Shown in pieces: positions 25,009-33,852 of a stretch of 64,000 bases of DNA. A model generated the notes under the pieces. It did no database searches and was not told where the DNA came from. It worked only from the letters and a program-made list of their open reading frames with translations. A program made the position numbers and the translations under genes. The stretch is from NCBI RefSeq assembly GCF_001570625.1, contig NZ_BBQT01000004.1:62001-126000 (forward strand). The letters run 5' to 3'. The DNA comes from Syntrophomonas wolfei subsp. methylbutyratica. GTDB lineage: Bacteria > Bacillota > Syntrophomonadia > Syntrophomonadales > Syntrophomonadaceae. Every line of letters begins with the position of its first letter. Position 1 is the stretch's first letter.

Positions 25009-25349
25009 CGGGGGGGACGGGGTTGTTGACAAAGCTTTCTTCATGCGGACGCTATTAAGGTTATCACGTCCGGTACTTAGCCCAACCTCGTTAAGTCAAT
25101 AGAGAATTATCCTTTCTAAGTGCCGGGGCGGAGACATCCAGCGTCAGAAAGTTTATTTTCATACTAACCCCATGGCTGGCACTCAGCATATCTGATAATC
25201 TGTGAACCAATATAAAGATGCTGAGTGCAGAGATGAAAAGTGATTTCTTACTAACCGAGCAGATCCGGGTTAAGGTTTTACCACTTCCGAATTGTAGAGG
25301 AATGGTCGGTACCCGGGCTACTATAAAAAAACCAGAGAGGTGGGTTTTA
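25009..25349 (+). other. intergenic stretch with one GGGGGACGG repeat
   Basis: A GGGGGGACGGGGTTGTTGAC sequence lies at about 25011-25030, matching one arm of the hairpin at 62353. No gene, convincing promoter or terminator was recognised in the remaining bases. Confidence 0.4.
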
Positions 25350-26663
25350 ATGAAAGCGACTCGAGTAATCATTATGGGTGCAGCCGGGAGAGATTTTCAC
25401 AACTTCAACAGCTATTTTCGGGATAACCCGGCCTATGAGGTGGTAGCCTTTACGGCTACACAGATTCCGGATATAGAAGGACGACAGTATCCGCCTGGAT
25501 TAGCCGGCAAGCTGTATCCGCAAGGCATACCCATTTACGCGGAAGCAGAGCTGCCCGAATTAATAAAGAAATATGATGTGGACCAGGTAATCTTCGCTTA
25601 CAGTGATGTATCCCACGAATATGTAATGCACCAGGCATCTCTGGTTATGACTGCGGGGGCGGATTTCCGCTTGATGGGGCCAAAAACGACCATGCTCAAG
25701 TCCAAACGCAAGGTGGTAGCGGTTACTGCGGTGAGGACGGGCAGCGGGAAAAGCCAGACTACCCGGTATGTGGCGGAACTGATTACTGCCAGCGGCAAAA
25801 AAGTGGCTATTATCAGGCATCCTATGCCCTATGGCAATTTGGAGGAGCAGCTATGCATGCGTTTTGCCAGTTATGAGGATTTGGACAAATTCAAATGCAC
25901 CATCGAAGAAAGAGAAGAGTTTGAACCCCATATCGATAACGGCATGGTGGTCTATGCCGGGGTTGATTACGAAGTTATTCTGCGCCAGGCGGAGGAAGAA
26001 GCGGATGTGATTCTCTGGGATGGGGGCAACAATGATATTCCTTTTTATGCTTCCGACTTGCACATAGTAGTGGTTGATCCCCACCGCCCCGGGCATGAGA
26101 CTAGTTACCATCCGGGTGAAACCAACCTGCGTATGGCCGATATCGCTATTATTAACAAGATTGATTCCGCCGACCCCGCCAGGGTAGAAGCGGTCAAGGA
26201 AGCTATAATCAAGAACAACCCGCAGGCTAAAATCATCATGGCCAACTCCCCGATTACGGTGGAAAACCCCGATTCCGTTAAGGGCAAGAAGGTTCTGGTG
26301 GTGGAAGATGGTCCCACCCTGACTCATGGGGAGATGGCTTATGGCGCGGGGGTTATTGCGGCGGAAAAATTAGGTGCGGGCGAATTGATAGACCCCCGTC
26401 CCTATGCGCTGGGCAGCATCAAAGGAACCTTTGCCAAATATGGGCATTTATCCCGATTACTTCCGGCCATGGGTTATGGGAAGACACAGATTGAAGAATT
26501 GGAACAGACCATTAACAACTCACCGGCGGAGGTAGTAGTTATCGGAACCCCTATTGATCTGCGCCGGGTTATGTCCATAGACAAGCCGGCCGTGAGAGTG
26601 CGCTATGATTTGGAGGAAATCGGCCATCCCCAGCTGGCGGAACTGCTGGCAAAGGTGCTGTAA
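25350..26663 (+). CDS. cyclic 2,3-diphosphoglycerate synthetase-like P-loop protein
   Basis: ATG 25350 is chosen because AGAGAGGTGGG lies just upstream; the frame is open further 5' without a site. 437 residues. An N-terminal Rossmann-like part begins RVIIMGAAGRDFHNFNSYF. A P-loop domain follows with VTAVRTGSGKSQTTRYVAEL (Walker A) and DVILWDGGNNDIPFY. Later motifs are MADIAIINKIDSA (a GTPase-type NKxD base-recognition motif) and VEDGPTLTHGEM. This matches the family annotated as GTPase or cyclic 2,3-diphosphoglycerate synthetase, first known from methanogens. In bacteria the true product is unproven. Confidence 0.75.
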   Translation: MKATRVIIMGAAGRDFHNFNSYFRDNPAYEVVAFTATQIPDIEGRQYPPGLAGKLYPQGIPIYAEAELPELIKKYDVDQVIFAYSDVSHEYVMHQASLVMTAGADFRLMGPKTTMLKSKRKVVAVTAVRTGSGKSQTTRYVAELITASGKKVAIIRHPMPYGNLEEQLCMRFASYEDLDKFKCTIEEREEFEPHIDNGMVVYAGVDYEVILRQAEEEADVILWDGGNNDIPFYASDLHIVVVDPHRPGHETSYHPGETNLRMADIAIINKIDSADPARVEAVKEAIIKNNPQAKIIMANSPITVENPDSVKGKKVLVVEDGPTLTHGEMAYGAGVIAAEKLGAGELIDPRPYALGSIKGTFAKYGHLSRLLPAMGYGKTQIEELEQTINNSPAEVVVIGTPIDLRRVMSIDKPAVRVRYDLEEIGHPQLAELLAKVL

Positions 26664-26684
26664 ATCCAGGGACAATGTAAATAC

Positions 26685-26880
26685 GGTTCTACTGCAAAAA
26701 CCCCTTTTTGTTGCATAGGGTTGTATAAATATGCAAAGCGAGCGTTGGCGAAGCATGGATGCTTCACCCTTCGGGTACCCCTTGAGCTGCGAGTCGAGCC
26801 GTTGGTGTTGCCCATGCGTAGACTGCGAGCGGAATATTTATGCAAGCAAATGCATAATTATTACTTTTTGCAGCGGAATC
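26685..26880. repeat. MITE-like element, copy 2 (complete)
   Basis: The 196-base element has terminal inverted repeats: GGTTCTACTGCAAAAA on the left and TTTTTGCAGCGGAATC on the right (three mismatches in 16). Inside the ends lie a second inverted pair, GTATAAATATGCAAAGCGAG and CGAGCGGAATATTTATGCAA. It encodes no protein and would fold into a long hairpin. Copies lie at 24330 and 50926. Confidence 0.7.
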
Positions 26881-26920
26881 AAATACAGGTCAAAGTGAAA
26901 AGAGTCGGGGAAATTTGTGG

Positions 26921-26967
26921 CCGCCCGGCCAGTCTCTAATAAGGGGACAGCCGGGCGGCGGTTTTTT
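26921..26967 (+). terminator. rho-independent terminator
   Basis: CCGCCCGGC pairs with GCCGGGCGG across a 20-base loop and is followed by CGGTTTTTTCTG. It lies beyond the MITE-like copy and would end transcripts of the P-loop gene. Confidence 0.75.
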
Positions 26968-27049
26968 CTGTTTGTTTAATTCCTGCTGTTTCACCCTGCG
27001 GGTGTAGCTATTAAAGTTGGGGGTTTGGGGGGACTGGAAAATCGGAAAA

Positions 27050-28261
27050 CTAAGCCTGTTGTACTTCGGACTTCAAATCCTTGCCCCAGAGGGCGAAAAC
27101 AAGCATTCCGGCCAGGCCGCAGAAGAAGGCGGTAATAAAGTTGGTGCCGGGGGAAATATGCCAGAGCCAGGCACTGCTCAGAGCAGCCAGGGAGACGATA
27201 ACATCCCGGATCAGGTAATAAGTACCAAAGGTAGCTGCTTTCAGGTCTTCGGGAGCCAGATCCATAATAAGAGCCTTGCGGGTGGGTTCGCCGAATTCCT
27301 TGAGGCCGCGGATGACAAAGGCGAAAGCCAGAGCGGCAAAGCTATGCGAGAAATAGAGAACCAGAGGGAAGAGGGTAAAAAAGACGAAGGTAATCAACAC
27401 AAAGGGTTTCTTGCCGTATTTGTCCGCCAGATAGGCTACCGGGATATATACCAGGACGGCGGTAATCATTTCGATAGTAGTTAATATGCCGAAGTGAAAA
27501 GCAGATATTTTATTTACTTCCACCACCCACAGGACGACAAAGGCATAAGGTATCTGCTCGGCAAAGCGGATTAGTATATCGGATAGAAGCAGGCTGCGCA
27601 GCCCTGGAGAGAAAGAGGAGAATATATCCCGGGCGTGCAGATGGGCTTCCTGTTTTTCTTCGCTGTCTTCAATGAAATAATACTGGACGATCAGAGAGAG
27701 CAGGCCCAGAACAAAAGCAAGGCAGAAGGCGATGCGAATGCCCTCTACTTTGCCGAAAGCTCCGATGAGCAAGCCGCCGATGATTGGCCCCAGAGCCATG
27801 GGAATGCGCCTGACCAGCGAATGCAGGGTAACACCCATGGTTCTTTTATCTTTACTCATAACCCGGGAAACCAGGCTCATTATGGCTGGCAGGGAAATGG
27901 CCGTCCAGGAAATGAAAAAGATACAGCCGACCAGCACCGCTTGCCAGCGGGGAATGATTATAACTATGGCATAGCCGAAAAGGGCTATGACAGTGAAAAG
28001 CATCAGGGATTTCTTGTAACCCAATTTTTCCGCCAGGTATCCTCCGGGAAAAGAATAGATGGCACTTAAAAAGTTATCCATAGCGTTCAGGAAACCGACG
28101 GCATAGATGCTGCCGCCCAGGGCAATCAGGTAGAGAGGCAAAAAGCGCTCGGCCATTTTCTCGCCCATACCGATTAAGATTACCATGACGAGCATGGAAA
28201 TCATGCTGGAATTAATACCGAAAAAATTCTTCAGACTTTTCTTTATATCAAGCACGGCCAT
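27050..28261 (-). CDS. MFS transporter
   Basis: The ATG at 28261 is preceded by TTGGAG; an ATG 123 bases further upstream would add an unlikely basic leader. The protein has about 403 residues with some twelve hydrophobic helices and major-facilitator signatures: GGYLAEKLGYKKSLML between helices 2 and 3, and the matching AYLADKYGKKPFVLIT in the second half. The line VMSKDKRTMGVTLHSLVRRI, with ALGPIIGGLLIGAFG, resembles drug-efflux or sugar-type carriers. Substrate unknown. It is a single gene on the minus strand. Confidence 0.88.
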   Translation of the reverse strand: MAVLDIKKSLKNFFGINSSMISMLVMVILIGMGEKMAERFLPLYLIALGGSIYAVGFLNAMDNFLSAIYSFPGGYLAEKLGYKKSLMLFTVIALFGYAIVIIIPRWQAVLVGCIFFISWTAISLPAIMSLVSRVMSKDKRTMGVTLHSLVRRIPMALGPIIGGLLIGAFGKVEGIRIAFCLAFVLGLLSLIVQYYFIEDSEEKQEAHLHARDIFSSFSPGLRSLLLSDILIRFAEQIPYAFVVLWVVEVNKISAFHFGILTTIEMITAVLVYIPVAYLADKYGKKPFVLITFVFFTLFPLVLYFSHSFAALAFAFVIRGLKEFGEPTRKALIMDLAPEDLKAATFGTYYLIRDVIVSLAALSSAWLWHISPGTNFITAFFCGLAGMLVFALWGKDLKSEVQQA

Positions 28262-28384
28262 CGCTCCAACGGGGAAAATGCATGGGGAATAAACTACAAT
28301 TCTTATTATAGTCCTAAAACGATGATAGGGGATAAGATTTATTTTTCCGGCTAAAACACAAGCATTGAATCTGAACAAGGGCAA

Positions 28385-28784
28385 TAAGCCTAACGCCGAT
28401 TAACCCTTGATAGTTATAATATAAGTAAGACCGTCCCCATGATATATTATCTTGCTAACCCCCATGGCCGGAGGCCACAACCACCGAAAGTGAGTCAGCA
28501 GGCTCTTGAACAGCAAGGTATAGTCGGAAATAACCTTATTTCCTTACCCCTCACTCCTCACTTTTCTTATTAACCGGGCAGGGAAAAAACTGTTACTGGC
28601 GAATTAAGGAAGAAAGGGTTATCATGTCCTTTTTTACCGCTTATAACGAAGGTTAAATATGTTTCCCGCTTCTTTAAGTGACCGGTTTCCTATTAACAAA
28701 GTAGTCGGCGGTTAATAATCTCCCGTCTCGTTGCAGCGCTGTGTCGAAACTTTTTGATAGAAGAATGAAGGAGGATTAAAGCAG
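28385..28784 (+). other. intergenic region rich in dispersed repeats
   Basis: This 400-base gap contains ACCGTCCCC of the GGGGACGG family near 28431 and a copy of the dispersed element at 28653-28756. No gene was recognised. Confidence 0.5.
28653..28756 (+). repeat. dispersed intergenic element, copy 2 (internally shortened)
   Basis: It begins TATAACGAAGGTTAAATATG, then GGTTTCCTATTAACAAAG, GTCGGCGGTT and GCAGCGCTGTGTCGAAAC. The block order matches the copies at 9705 and 59925, but the GTGAGCGAAGCGAACATC block is missing. Confidence 0.6.
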
Positions 28785-29543
28785 ATGAAGGTGATTTTTG
28801 AACCCCGGTTTTTGTCTTGCTATTGTAGTGACCCGGCAGCCTCGGAGCACCGCCTGGACAAAGCCCTGGAGTTATTGCGGGAAGATTATCCCCTGGAGCA
28901 GGCCGCTCCGGCTGTTGACAGTGATGTTTTGCTGGTACACAACCAGCATCACCTGAACCGGGTCAGGTTCAACCGGCAGGTCTATGAAATGGCCCTGCTC
29001 TCTGCCGGAGCCGCCATTAAGGCCGCAGAACTGGCGGCAGCGGGCGAGCCGGCCTTTGCTTTATGCCGTCCTCCCGGACACCATGCCAGCCCGGATGGTT
29101 TCTGGGGCTTTTGTTATTTTAATAACATTGCCATTGCGCTGGAAAAACAATTGCAAAAGGGAACGATTAATTCGGCCCTGGTAATAGATTTTGATCTCCA
29201 TTTTGGAGATGGCACCAATAATCATCTTAATAATCGTCCCGCCTTTTCCTATTACCATCTGGATGGGGACAATGCCCCGAATTACTTGCAAGGATTGAAA
29301 AAACTGCTGGCCCACCTGCGGGGAGTTGATCTCCTGGGCATATCGGCAGGTTTTGACCAGCACAGCCAGGATTGGGGGAGGCTGCTGGATACGGAGGATT
29401 ATCACGAAATCGGGCGACTGCTGGGGGAATTTGCCCGGGAAAAATGCGCCGGTCGGGTCTTTGCTGTTCTGGAAGGAGGATATAACCCGATTTCTCTGGG
29501 GGAAGCGGCCCTGGCCTTCTGGCAGGGTATCGAGGGGAAGTAA
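28785..29543 (+). CDS. histone-deacetylase-family (acetoin utilisation/acetylpolyamine type) hydrolase
   Basis: A 252-residue protein with a GGAGG site. HDAC-family active-site motifs are intact: CRPPGHHASPDGFWGFCYFN (the tandem His and the glycine loop), IDFDLHFGDGT (zinc-ligating Asp and His) and ISAGFDQH (second zinc Asp). The final EGGYNPISL carries the loop before the usual catalytic Tyr position. It should remove acetyl groups from small amines or lysines in the cytosol. At 252 residues it is shorter than the usual ~310-340, mainly in the N-terminus and a middle loop. Substrate cannot be told. Confidence 0.88.
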   Translation: MKVIFEPRFLSCYCSDPAASEHRLDKALELLREDYPLEQAAPAVDSDVLLVHNQHHLNRVRFNRQVYEMALLSAGAAIKAAELAAAGEPAFALCRPPGHHASPDGFWGFCYFNNIAIALEKQLQKGTINSALVIDFDLHFGDGTNNHLNNRPAFSYYHLDGDNAPNYLQGLKKLLAHLRGVDLLGISAGFDQHSQDWGRLLDTEDYHEIGRLLGEFAREKCAGRVFAVLEGGYNPISLGEAALAFWQGIEGK

Positions 29544-29570
29544 GCCGGTTTCGCTACATTCCGGCTTCTT
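29542..29570 (+). terminator. rho-independent terminator
   Basis: AAGCCGG pairs with CCGGCTT and is followed by CTTCCC; it begins within the stop codon of the deacetylase-like gene. Confidence 0.6.
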
Positions 29571-29607
29571 CCCGGACATTTTCTTAGGTGAGGAGTGAGG
29601 GTAAGTT

Positions 29608-30897
29608 CTACACCCAGCCCCGCATCCGGGCCGCCTGGGCCACCCGGTTGATGGAGATTACATAAGCGGCATCACGCATATACAGGCTGCTCTGCCGGGC
29701 CAATTCACTGACGGCTTTAAAAGCAGCGGTCATTTTACTGTCCAATTTTTCTAAGACTTCATCCTTTTCCCAGAAGTAATTGCTGTTGGACTGAACCTGC
29801 TCAAAGTAGCTGCAGGTTACCCCCCCGGCATTGGCCAGGAAATCAGGGATGACAAAAATACCCCGTTTTTTGATTACTTCATCGGCATCCGGTGCGGTAG
29901 GACCGTTGGCCCCTTCCGCCAGGATTCTTACCTGAGGGCTGATTTTTTCCACATTGGCGATGGTGATCTGGTTTTCCAGGGCGGCGGGCATCAGGATATC
30001 CGCCGCCTGCTCCAACCAGGCCCCGCCCTCCAAAACCTCGTAGCGCAGATCCTGAGCCTTGCTCTTGTCTATACCTCCATACATATCGGTAATCCCACAG
30101 AGTTCATCCACATTTATGCCGTCTTTCTTGCGGAAGGTGTAAGGTTTGCGATCCACATGATCCCAGCAGGATACAGCGATAGCTTTGCCGCCCAGTTCGC
30201 TGTAGAGGCGGGCCGCATATTGCGCTACATTGCCGAATCCCTGTATGCTGGCAGTGGTAGCGGCAATATTGATGCCTTTTTCTTTAAGGGCCTCACGCAG
30301 GGTATATACTACTCCATATCCGGTAGCCTCGGTTCTGCCCAGGGAACCGCCCATTCCCACCGGTTTGCCGGTAATGAAGCCGGGAAACCTTCCCCCGTGA
30401 ATGGCTTCGTATTCATCCAGCATCCACAGCATATGCCTGGAAGTGGTCATAACATCAGGCGCGGGCACATCCAGGTTGGGGCCAACATTTCGAGCCACCT
30501 GTCTTACCCATCCCCGGCAAAGTCTCTCCTGTTCATTATCACTCAAGTTGCGCGGGTCGCAAACTATTCCGCCCTTGCCGCCACCCAGGGGAATGTCGAC
30601 TACCGCACATTTCCAGGTCATCCACATGGCCAGAGCCCGAACCGTGTCCGCGGTTTCATGGGGATGAAAACGGATTCCGCCTTTGGCCGGTCCCCGGGCA
30701 TCGTTATGCTGAACCCGAAAGCCACGAAAAACCTGGGTACTGCCGTTATCCATTTTGACCGGTATCAAAAAGTGATATTCTCTCATGGGTTGGCGGAGCA
30801 GTTCTCGTGTTGCTCCCTCCAAACCGATGATTTCCGCTACCCGGTCAAATTGCGCCTGCGCATGCTCATAAGGATTATAAGTCTTATCCCCCATCAT
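29608..30897 (-). CDS. gdhA: glutamate dehydrogenase
   Basis: The ATG at 30897 has GAGGAGG five bases upstream; the product is 429 residues, a normal length for hexameric GDH. Motifs: KGGIRFHP and MTWKCAVVDIPLGGGKGGI with the catalytic Lys, PAPDVMTTSRHMLWMLDEY, GSLGRTEATGYGV, the nucleotide-binding IQGFGNVAQYAA, and LAEGANGPTAPDAD near the C-terminus. It interconverts glutamate with 2-oxoglutarate and ammonia, using NAD(H) or NADP(H). The residue after the second beta strand, which decides the coenzyme, was not assigned. It appears to be a single-gene unit. Confidence 0.95.
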   Translation of the reverse strand: MMGDKTYNPYEHAQAQFDRVAEIIGLEGATRELLRQPMREYHFLIPVKMDNGSTQVFRGFRVQHNDARGPAKGGIRFHPHETADTVRALAMWMTWKCAVVDIPLGGGKGGIVCDPRNLSDNEQERLCRGWVRQVARNVGPNLDVPAPDVMTTSRHMLWMLDEYEAIHGGRFPGFITGKPVGMGGSLGRTEATGYGVVYTLREALKEKGINIAATTASIQGFGNVAQYAARLYSELGGKAIAVSCWDHVDRKPYTFRKKDGINVDELCGITDMYGGIDKSKAQDLRYEVLEGGAWLEQAADILMPAALENQITIANVEKISPQVRILAEGANGPTAPDADEVIKKRGIFVIPDFLANAGGVTCSYFEQVQSNSNYFWEKDEVLEKLDSKMTAAFKAVSELARQSSLYMRDAAYVISINRVAQAARMRGWV

Positions 30898-31070
30898 TCC
30901 GTCCTCCTCATTTTTATTTGCTAAATCATTTCTTCTCATCTTTGGGCAAAATTATATCTCTCCCGGCTGGCAACAGCAAGTAGACCGGGCAAGTATACAG
31001 GTACACAAGGTTGGTTTTACCCTGACACAGTTTATTGGTGCTTGTAGCGTAAGGTCATGCGGAATCAAGT

Positions 31071-31670
31071 TTAAGCCCGCCTGGTATTGGCGGGGAGTTG
31101 CTTAACCCGGTCCAAAACTTCGTTCCAGTGCTTTACTCGTATAATACTATCTGAACTGAGATGACGGTTATAGGGATAATCGAACAAGATCACCGGCATG
31201 GCCCGGCTCAATTCCCAGGCCAGGTCATGGTGATCCTCAATCATAAGCTGCACTCCATGTTGCATACAGACCTCCAGCTTGCTGAAGTGGTGCATATTGG
31301 GGGTGGCATTTAAAATCAAATCATCATAGGGGATACCATAGTGCCTCAGCCAATCTATCGTAACCTGCTCCACCTTCTGAAAATTCTGGTTACGGGAAGT
31401 AATGAGTATGAGCTCGTGCTCTTGCTTCAATTGTTTAATTGTTTCCACTGCCTCTTCTTTGGGCTTCATCTCCCGGTAAATGGTTCCCAGGTAGGTGTTG
31501 AGAAACAAATCAGCGGTGCTCTCATCCCAGCCCAGGACATCCTCCAAGTAATAGTAGTTTAAATCCGGGAGAGTGTTAAGCTTTCGTTCCTCTCCGAATA
31601 TCCGGGCGTAATGCATAATCATTTCCGTGGTGTGGGTGATGGTATTGTCTATATCTATTCCGATCTTCAT
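31071..31670 (-). CDS. 5'(3')-deoxyribonucleotidase-like HAD hydrolase (NT5C family)
   Basis: A 199-residue HAD-superfamily protein. Motif I is IGIDIDNTIT (the nucleophile and acid Asp pair); motif II is LILITSRNQ. The C-terminal IEDHHDLAWELSRAMPVILF with DYPYNRH matches the NT5C group, which dephosphorylates nucleotides. Close relatives with this pattern are often annotated as hypothetical HAD nucleotidases. It is cytosolic and stands alone between glutamate dehydrogenase and hemerythrin. Confidence 0.78.
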   Translation of the reverse strand: MKIGIDIDNTITHTTEMIMHYARIFGEERKLNTLPDLNYYYLEDVLGWDESTADLFLNTYLGTIYREMKPKEEAVETIKQLKQEHELILITSRNQNFQKVEQVTIDWLRHYGIPYDDLILNATPNMHHFSKLEVCMQHGVQLMIEDHHDLAWELSRAMPVILFDYPYNRHLSSDSIIRVKHWNEVLDRVKQLPANTRRA

Positions 31671-31868
31671 CCTTATTTATTACCTCTCCTAATCTAGTTA
31701 AATCAATATTCTATACTATGCAAGCATCTTCCTCTTCCCAACTGGCTGGAAGGAAAGATATGATTGATTTTCATCTTTATTTCTTTGAAATTATCGTTTA
31801 CGGCTTGAGTAATATTCTAAAAAAGATGTGGAGCCAGAAGCAAAGCTGTAGAATGAGAAAAACGAGAA

Positions 31869-31898
31869 TTGACAAAGCTTGAGTATAGGCCCTATGCT
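31869..31898 (+). promoter_or_regulatory. candidate promoter of the hemerythrin gene
   Basis: TTGACA at 31869-31874 and TATGCT at 31893-31898 are separated by 18 bases, 42 bases before the start codon. Confidence 0.5.
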
Positions 31899-31939
31899 CA
31901 TAATAATAAAATTTGCAAAAAATATGGGGGGAAGGGAAA

Positions 31940-32332
31940 ATGATAAAATGGAAAGATGAGTATAGCGTGGGGGTTGAACATATTGATGAACAGCATCGCC
32001 GATTGTTTGAAATAGCCGGGCGGGCTTATGATTTGCTTAAAGATGAGCTGGTAGTGGATAAATACGATCGAATCGTGGCCATTCTGGGGGAGTTAAAGGA
32101 CTATTCTGTTTTTCACTTCCATTCGGAAGAGGAATATATGAAGAGCATTGGCTACAGAAAGTTTTTATCGCATAAAGTAATTCACGATGATTTTATCGAA
32201 AAAATTAACGGCATTGATCTGGACCAGGTTGATGAAAACCAGGACAAATACCTCCTGGATATTCTCGATTTTATTGTTCGCTGGATAGATGGGCATATTC
32301 TGGGTCAGGACAAGCAATACATGCAAAGCTGA
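31940..32332 (+). CDS. bacteriohemerythrin
   Basis: ATG 31940 is preceded by GGGGGGAAGGG; 130 residues, the normal size for a single-domain hemerythrin. The di-iron ligands are all visible: GVEHIDEQHRRLFE (His), HFHSEEEYM (His and Glu), HKVIHDDFI (two His), WIDGHILGQDKQY (His and Asp). It binds O2 reversibly and may protect the anaerobe from oxygen or signal redox state. It has no receptor or kinase domain and so is a free cytosolic carrier. Single gene with its own promoter. Confidence 0.93.
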   Translation: MIKWKDEYSVGVEHIDEQHRRLFEIAGRAYDLLKDELVVDKYDRIVAILGELKDYSVFHFHSEEEYMKSIGYRKFLSHKVIHDDFIEKINGIDLDQVDENQDKYLLDILDFIVRWIDGHILGQDKQYMQS

Positions 32333-32493
32333 GTGTCTTTGCTCACTAAGAGATAGAACGGGTAAGAAACACTTAAACTACGCTGTTCAGTCTATACCCG
32401 GATCGGGGGGTGCCGGGGAAAACTTCCAGGGAAATCAACTTTTGTAGTAGAATCCGCTTTATATTTAGAAAATGCTTTTGGGAGATGTGATAT

Positions 32494-33765
32494 TTGACCG
32501 CATTTTACTTATCCATTGTCATATTCCTGGCAACTTATGTATTTATTATTTTTGAGAAGGTTCACCGTACTATTATCGCTCTGGTAGGCGCAGGTTTGGC
32601 CATTGCCCTGGGCTTGCTCAGTCAGGAAGCAGCTATTGAATATATTGATTTCAATACCCTGGGTCTATTGATAGGCATGATGATAATTGTAGGTATTACC
32701 CGAAGAAGCGGAGTTTTTGGTTATCTGGCCATAAAAGCGGCGCGGGTGGCAGGAGGCAAACCGCTGCGCATTTTGGTGGCCCTGGCGGTGGTAACGGCAG
32801 TACTGTCAGCTTTTTTGGACAATGTAACCACCGTGCTGTTGATAGTTCCGGTTACTTTTGTCTTGACCGATCATCTGGAAGTTCCAGCCTTCCCCTTCCT
32901 GTTTGCAGAAATACTTGCCTCCAATATTGGGGGAACTGCTACCCTTATTGGAGATCCCCCAAATATTATGATTGGAAGTGCCACCCATCTAGGTTTCCTT
33001 GATTTTATTGTCAACCTTGCTCCTATTGTAATTGTTATTATGATAATAACTTTGCTCTGTCTGGTATTAATGTTTAGAAAAGACTTGCGGGCTGATTCTC
33101 AGAAAATGGAGAGCATAATGGCTATGAATGCCCGGGAAGAAATCCGTGATTGGGCGATCTTAAAAAAATCTTTGTTGGTTTTGGGCTTAACCATAAGCGC
33201 CTTTTTCCTGCACGGATTCTTACACCTGGAAACCGCAACAATTGCGTTACTGGGGGCTGCCGTTCTAATGCTGATCTGTGCGGAGGAACCTGAAGATATT
33301 CTACTCAGTGTAGAATGGCCCACGATATTCTTTTTCGCCGGTCTTTTCATAATTGTTGGGGCTATGGAGGCCAACGGCGTTATGGAGTTGCTCGCTCGAC
33401 AGGCGATGGAACTGACTGGCGGCAGTTTGACCGCCACCGCTGTGGTGGTGCTCTGGATATCAGCGGTATTTTCCGCTTTTGTGGATAATATCCCCTTCGT
33501 GGCCACTATGATACCGCTGCTGAAAACCATTGGGCAGATGTCAGGATTAACGATGGACCCGATTTGGTGGGCGCTGTCTCTGGGAGCTTGCCTGGGCGGG
33601 AATGGAACTTTGATTGGGGCTTCGGCTAATATTATTGTTGCTGGAATATCCGAGCGGCATGGTCAACATATAGGCTTTATAGATTATTTGAAGTATGGAT
33701 TTCCTTTGATGCTGCTGTCCATAGCTATAGCCAACCTGTATATTTGTCTATTTTTACTGCCCTAG
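32494..33765 (+). CDS. ArsB/NhaD (SLC13-like) ion permease
   Basis: A 423-residue protein with a TTG start after GGGAGATG. It has about eleven or twelve hydrophobic helices. The duplicated ion-transporter signature is plain: SAFLDNVTTVLLIVPVT with IGGTATLIGDPPNIMIGSA in the first half, and SAFVDNIPFVATMIPLL with GGNGTLIGASANIIVAG in the second. Members carry Na+/H+ exchange, arsenite efflux or dicarboxylates. No arsR or arsA is nearby, so the substrate is open; Na+/H+ antiport (NhaD) is plausible. Confidence 0.88.
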   Translation: MTAFYLSIVIFLATYVFIIFEKVHRTIIALVGAGLAIALGLLSQEAAIEYIDFNTLGLLIGMMIIVGITRRSGVFGYLAIKAARVAGGKPLRILVALAVVTAVLSAFLDNVTTVLLIVPVTFVLTDHLEVPAFPFLFAEILASNIGGTATLIGDPPNIMIGSATHLGFLDFIVNLAPIVIVIMIITLLCLVLMFRKDLRADSQKMESIMAMNAREEIRDWAILKKSLLVLGLTISAFFLHGFLHLETATIALLGAAVLMLICAEEPEDILLSVEWPTIFFFAGLFIIVGAMEANGVMELLARQAMELTGGSLTATAVVVLWISAVFSAFVDNIPFVATMIPLLKTIGQMSGLTMDPIWWALSLGACLGGNGTLIGASANIIVAGISERHGQHIGFIDYLKYGFPLMLLSIAIANLYICLFLLP

Positions 33766-33813
33766 CTAGAAAAGGCGAAGCATGGATGTACCATTGGTGA
33801 AGGCAATAAGCTT

Positions 33814-33852
33814 ACCAGGGGTGAGATTTTCTGGTCAGGACTTACCCCTGGT
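33814..33852. terminator. inverted repeat between convergent genes
   Basis: ACCAGGGGT (33814-33822) pairs with ACCCCTGGT (33844-33852). The right arm overlaps the last codons of the lipoprotein gene. It has only weak T-tracts, so termination is a guess. Confidence 0.4.

Noticed and set aside
26721-26939. 72-codon frame over the MITE-like copy
   Set aside because: Lies mostly in a palindromic repeat also found in other intergenic places; not a gene.
27017-27484. 155-codon plus-strand frame over the MFS gene
   Set aside because: Shadow of the transporter; hydrophilic and without ribosome site.
30157-30924. 255-codon plus-strand frame over glutamate dehydrogenase
   Set aside because: Antisense to an unmistakable enzyme gene; long only because of codon composition.
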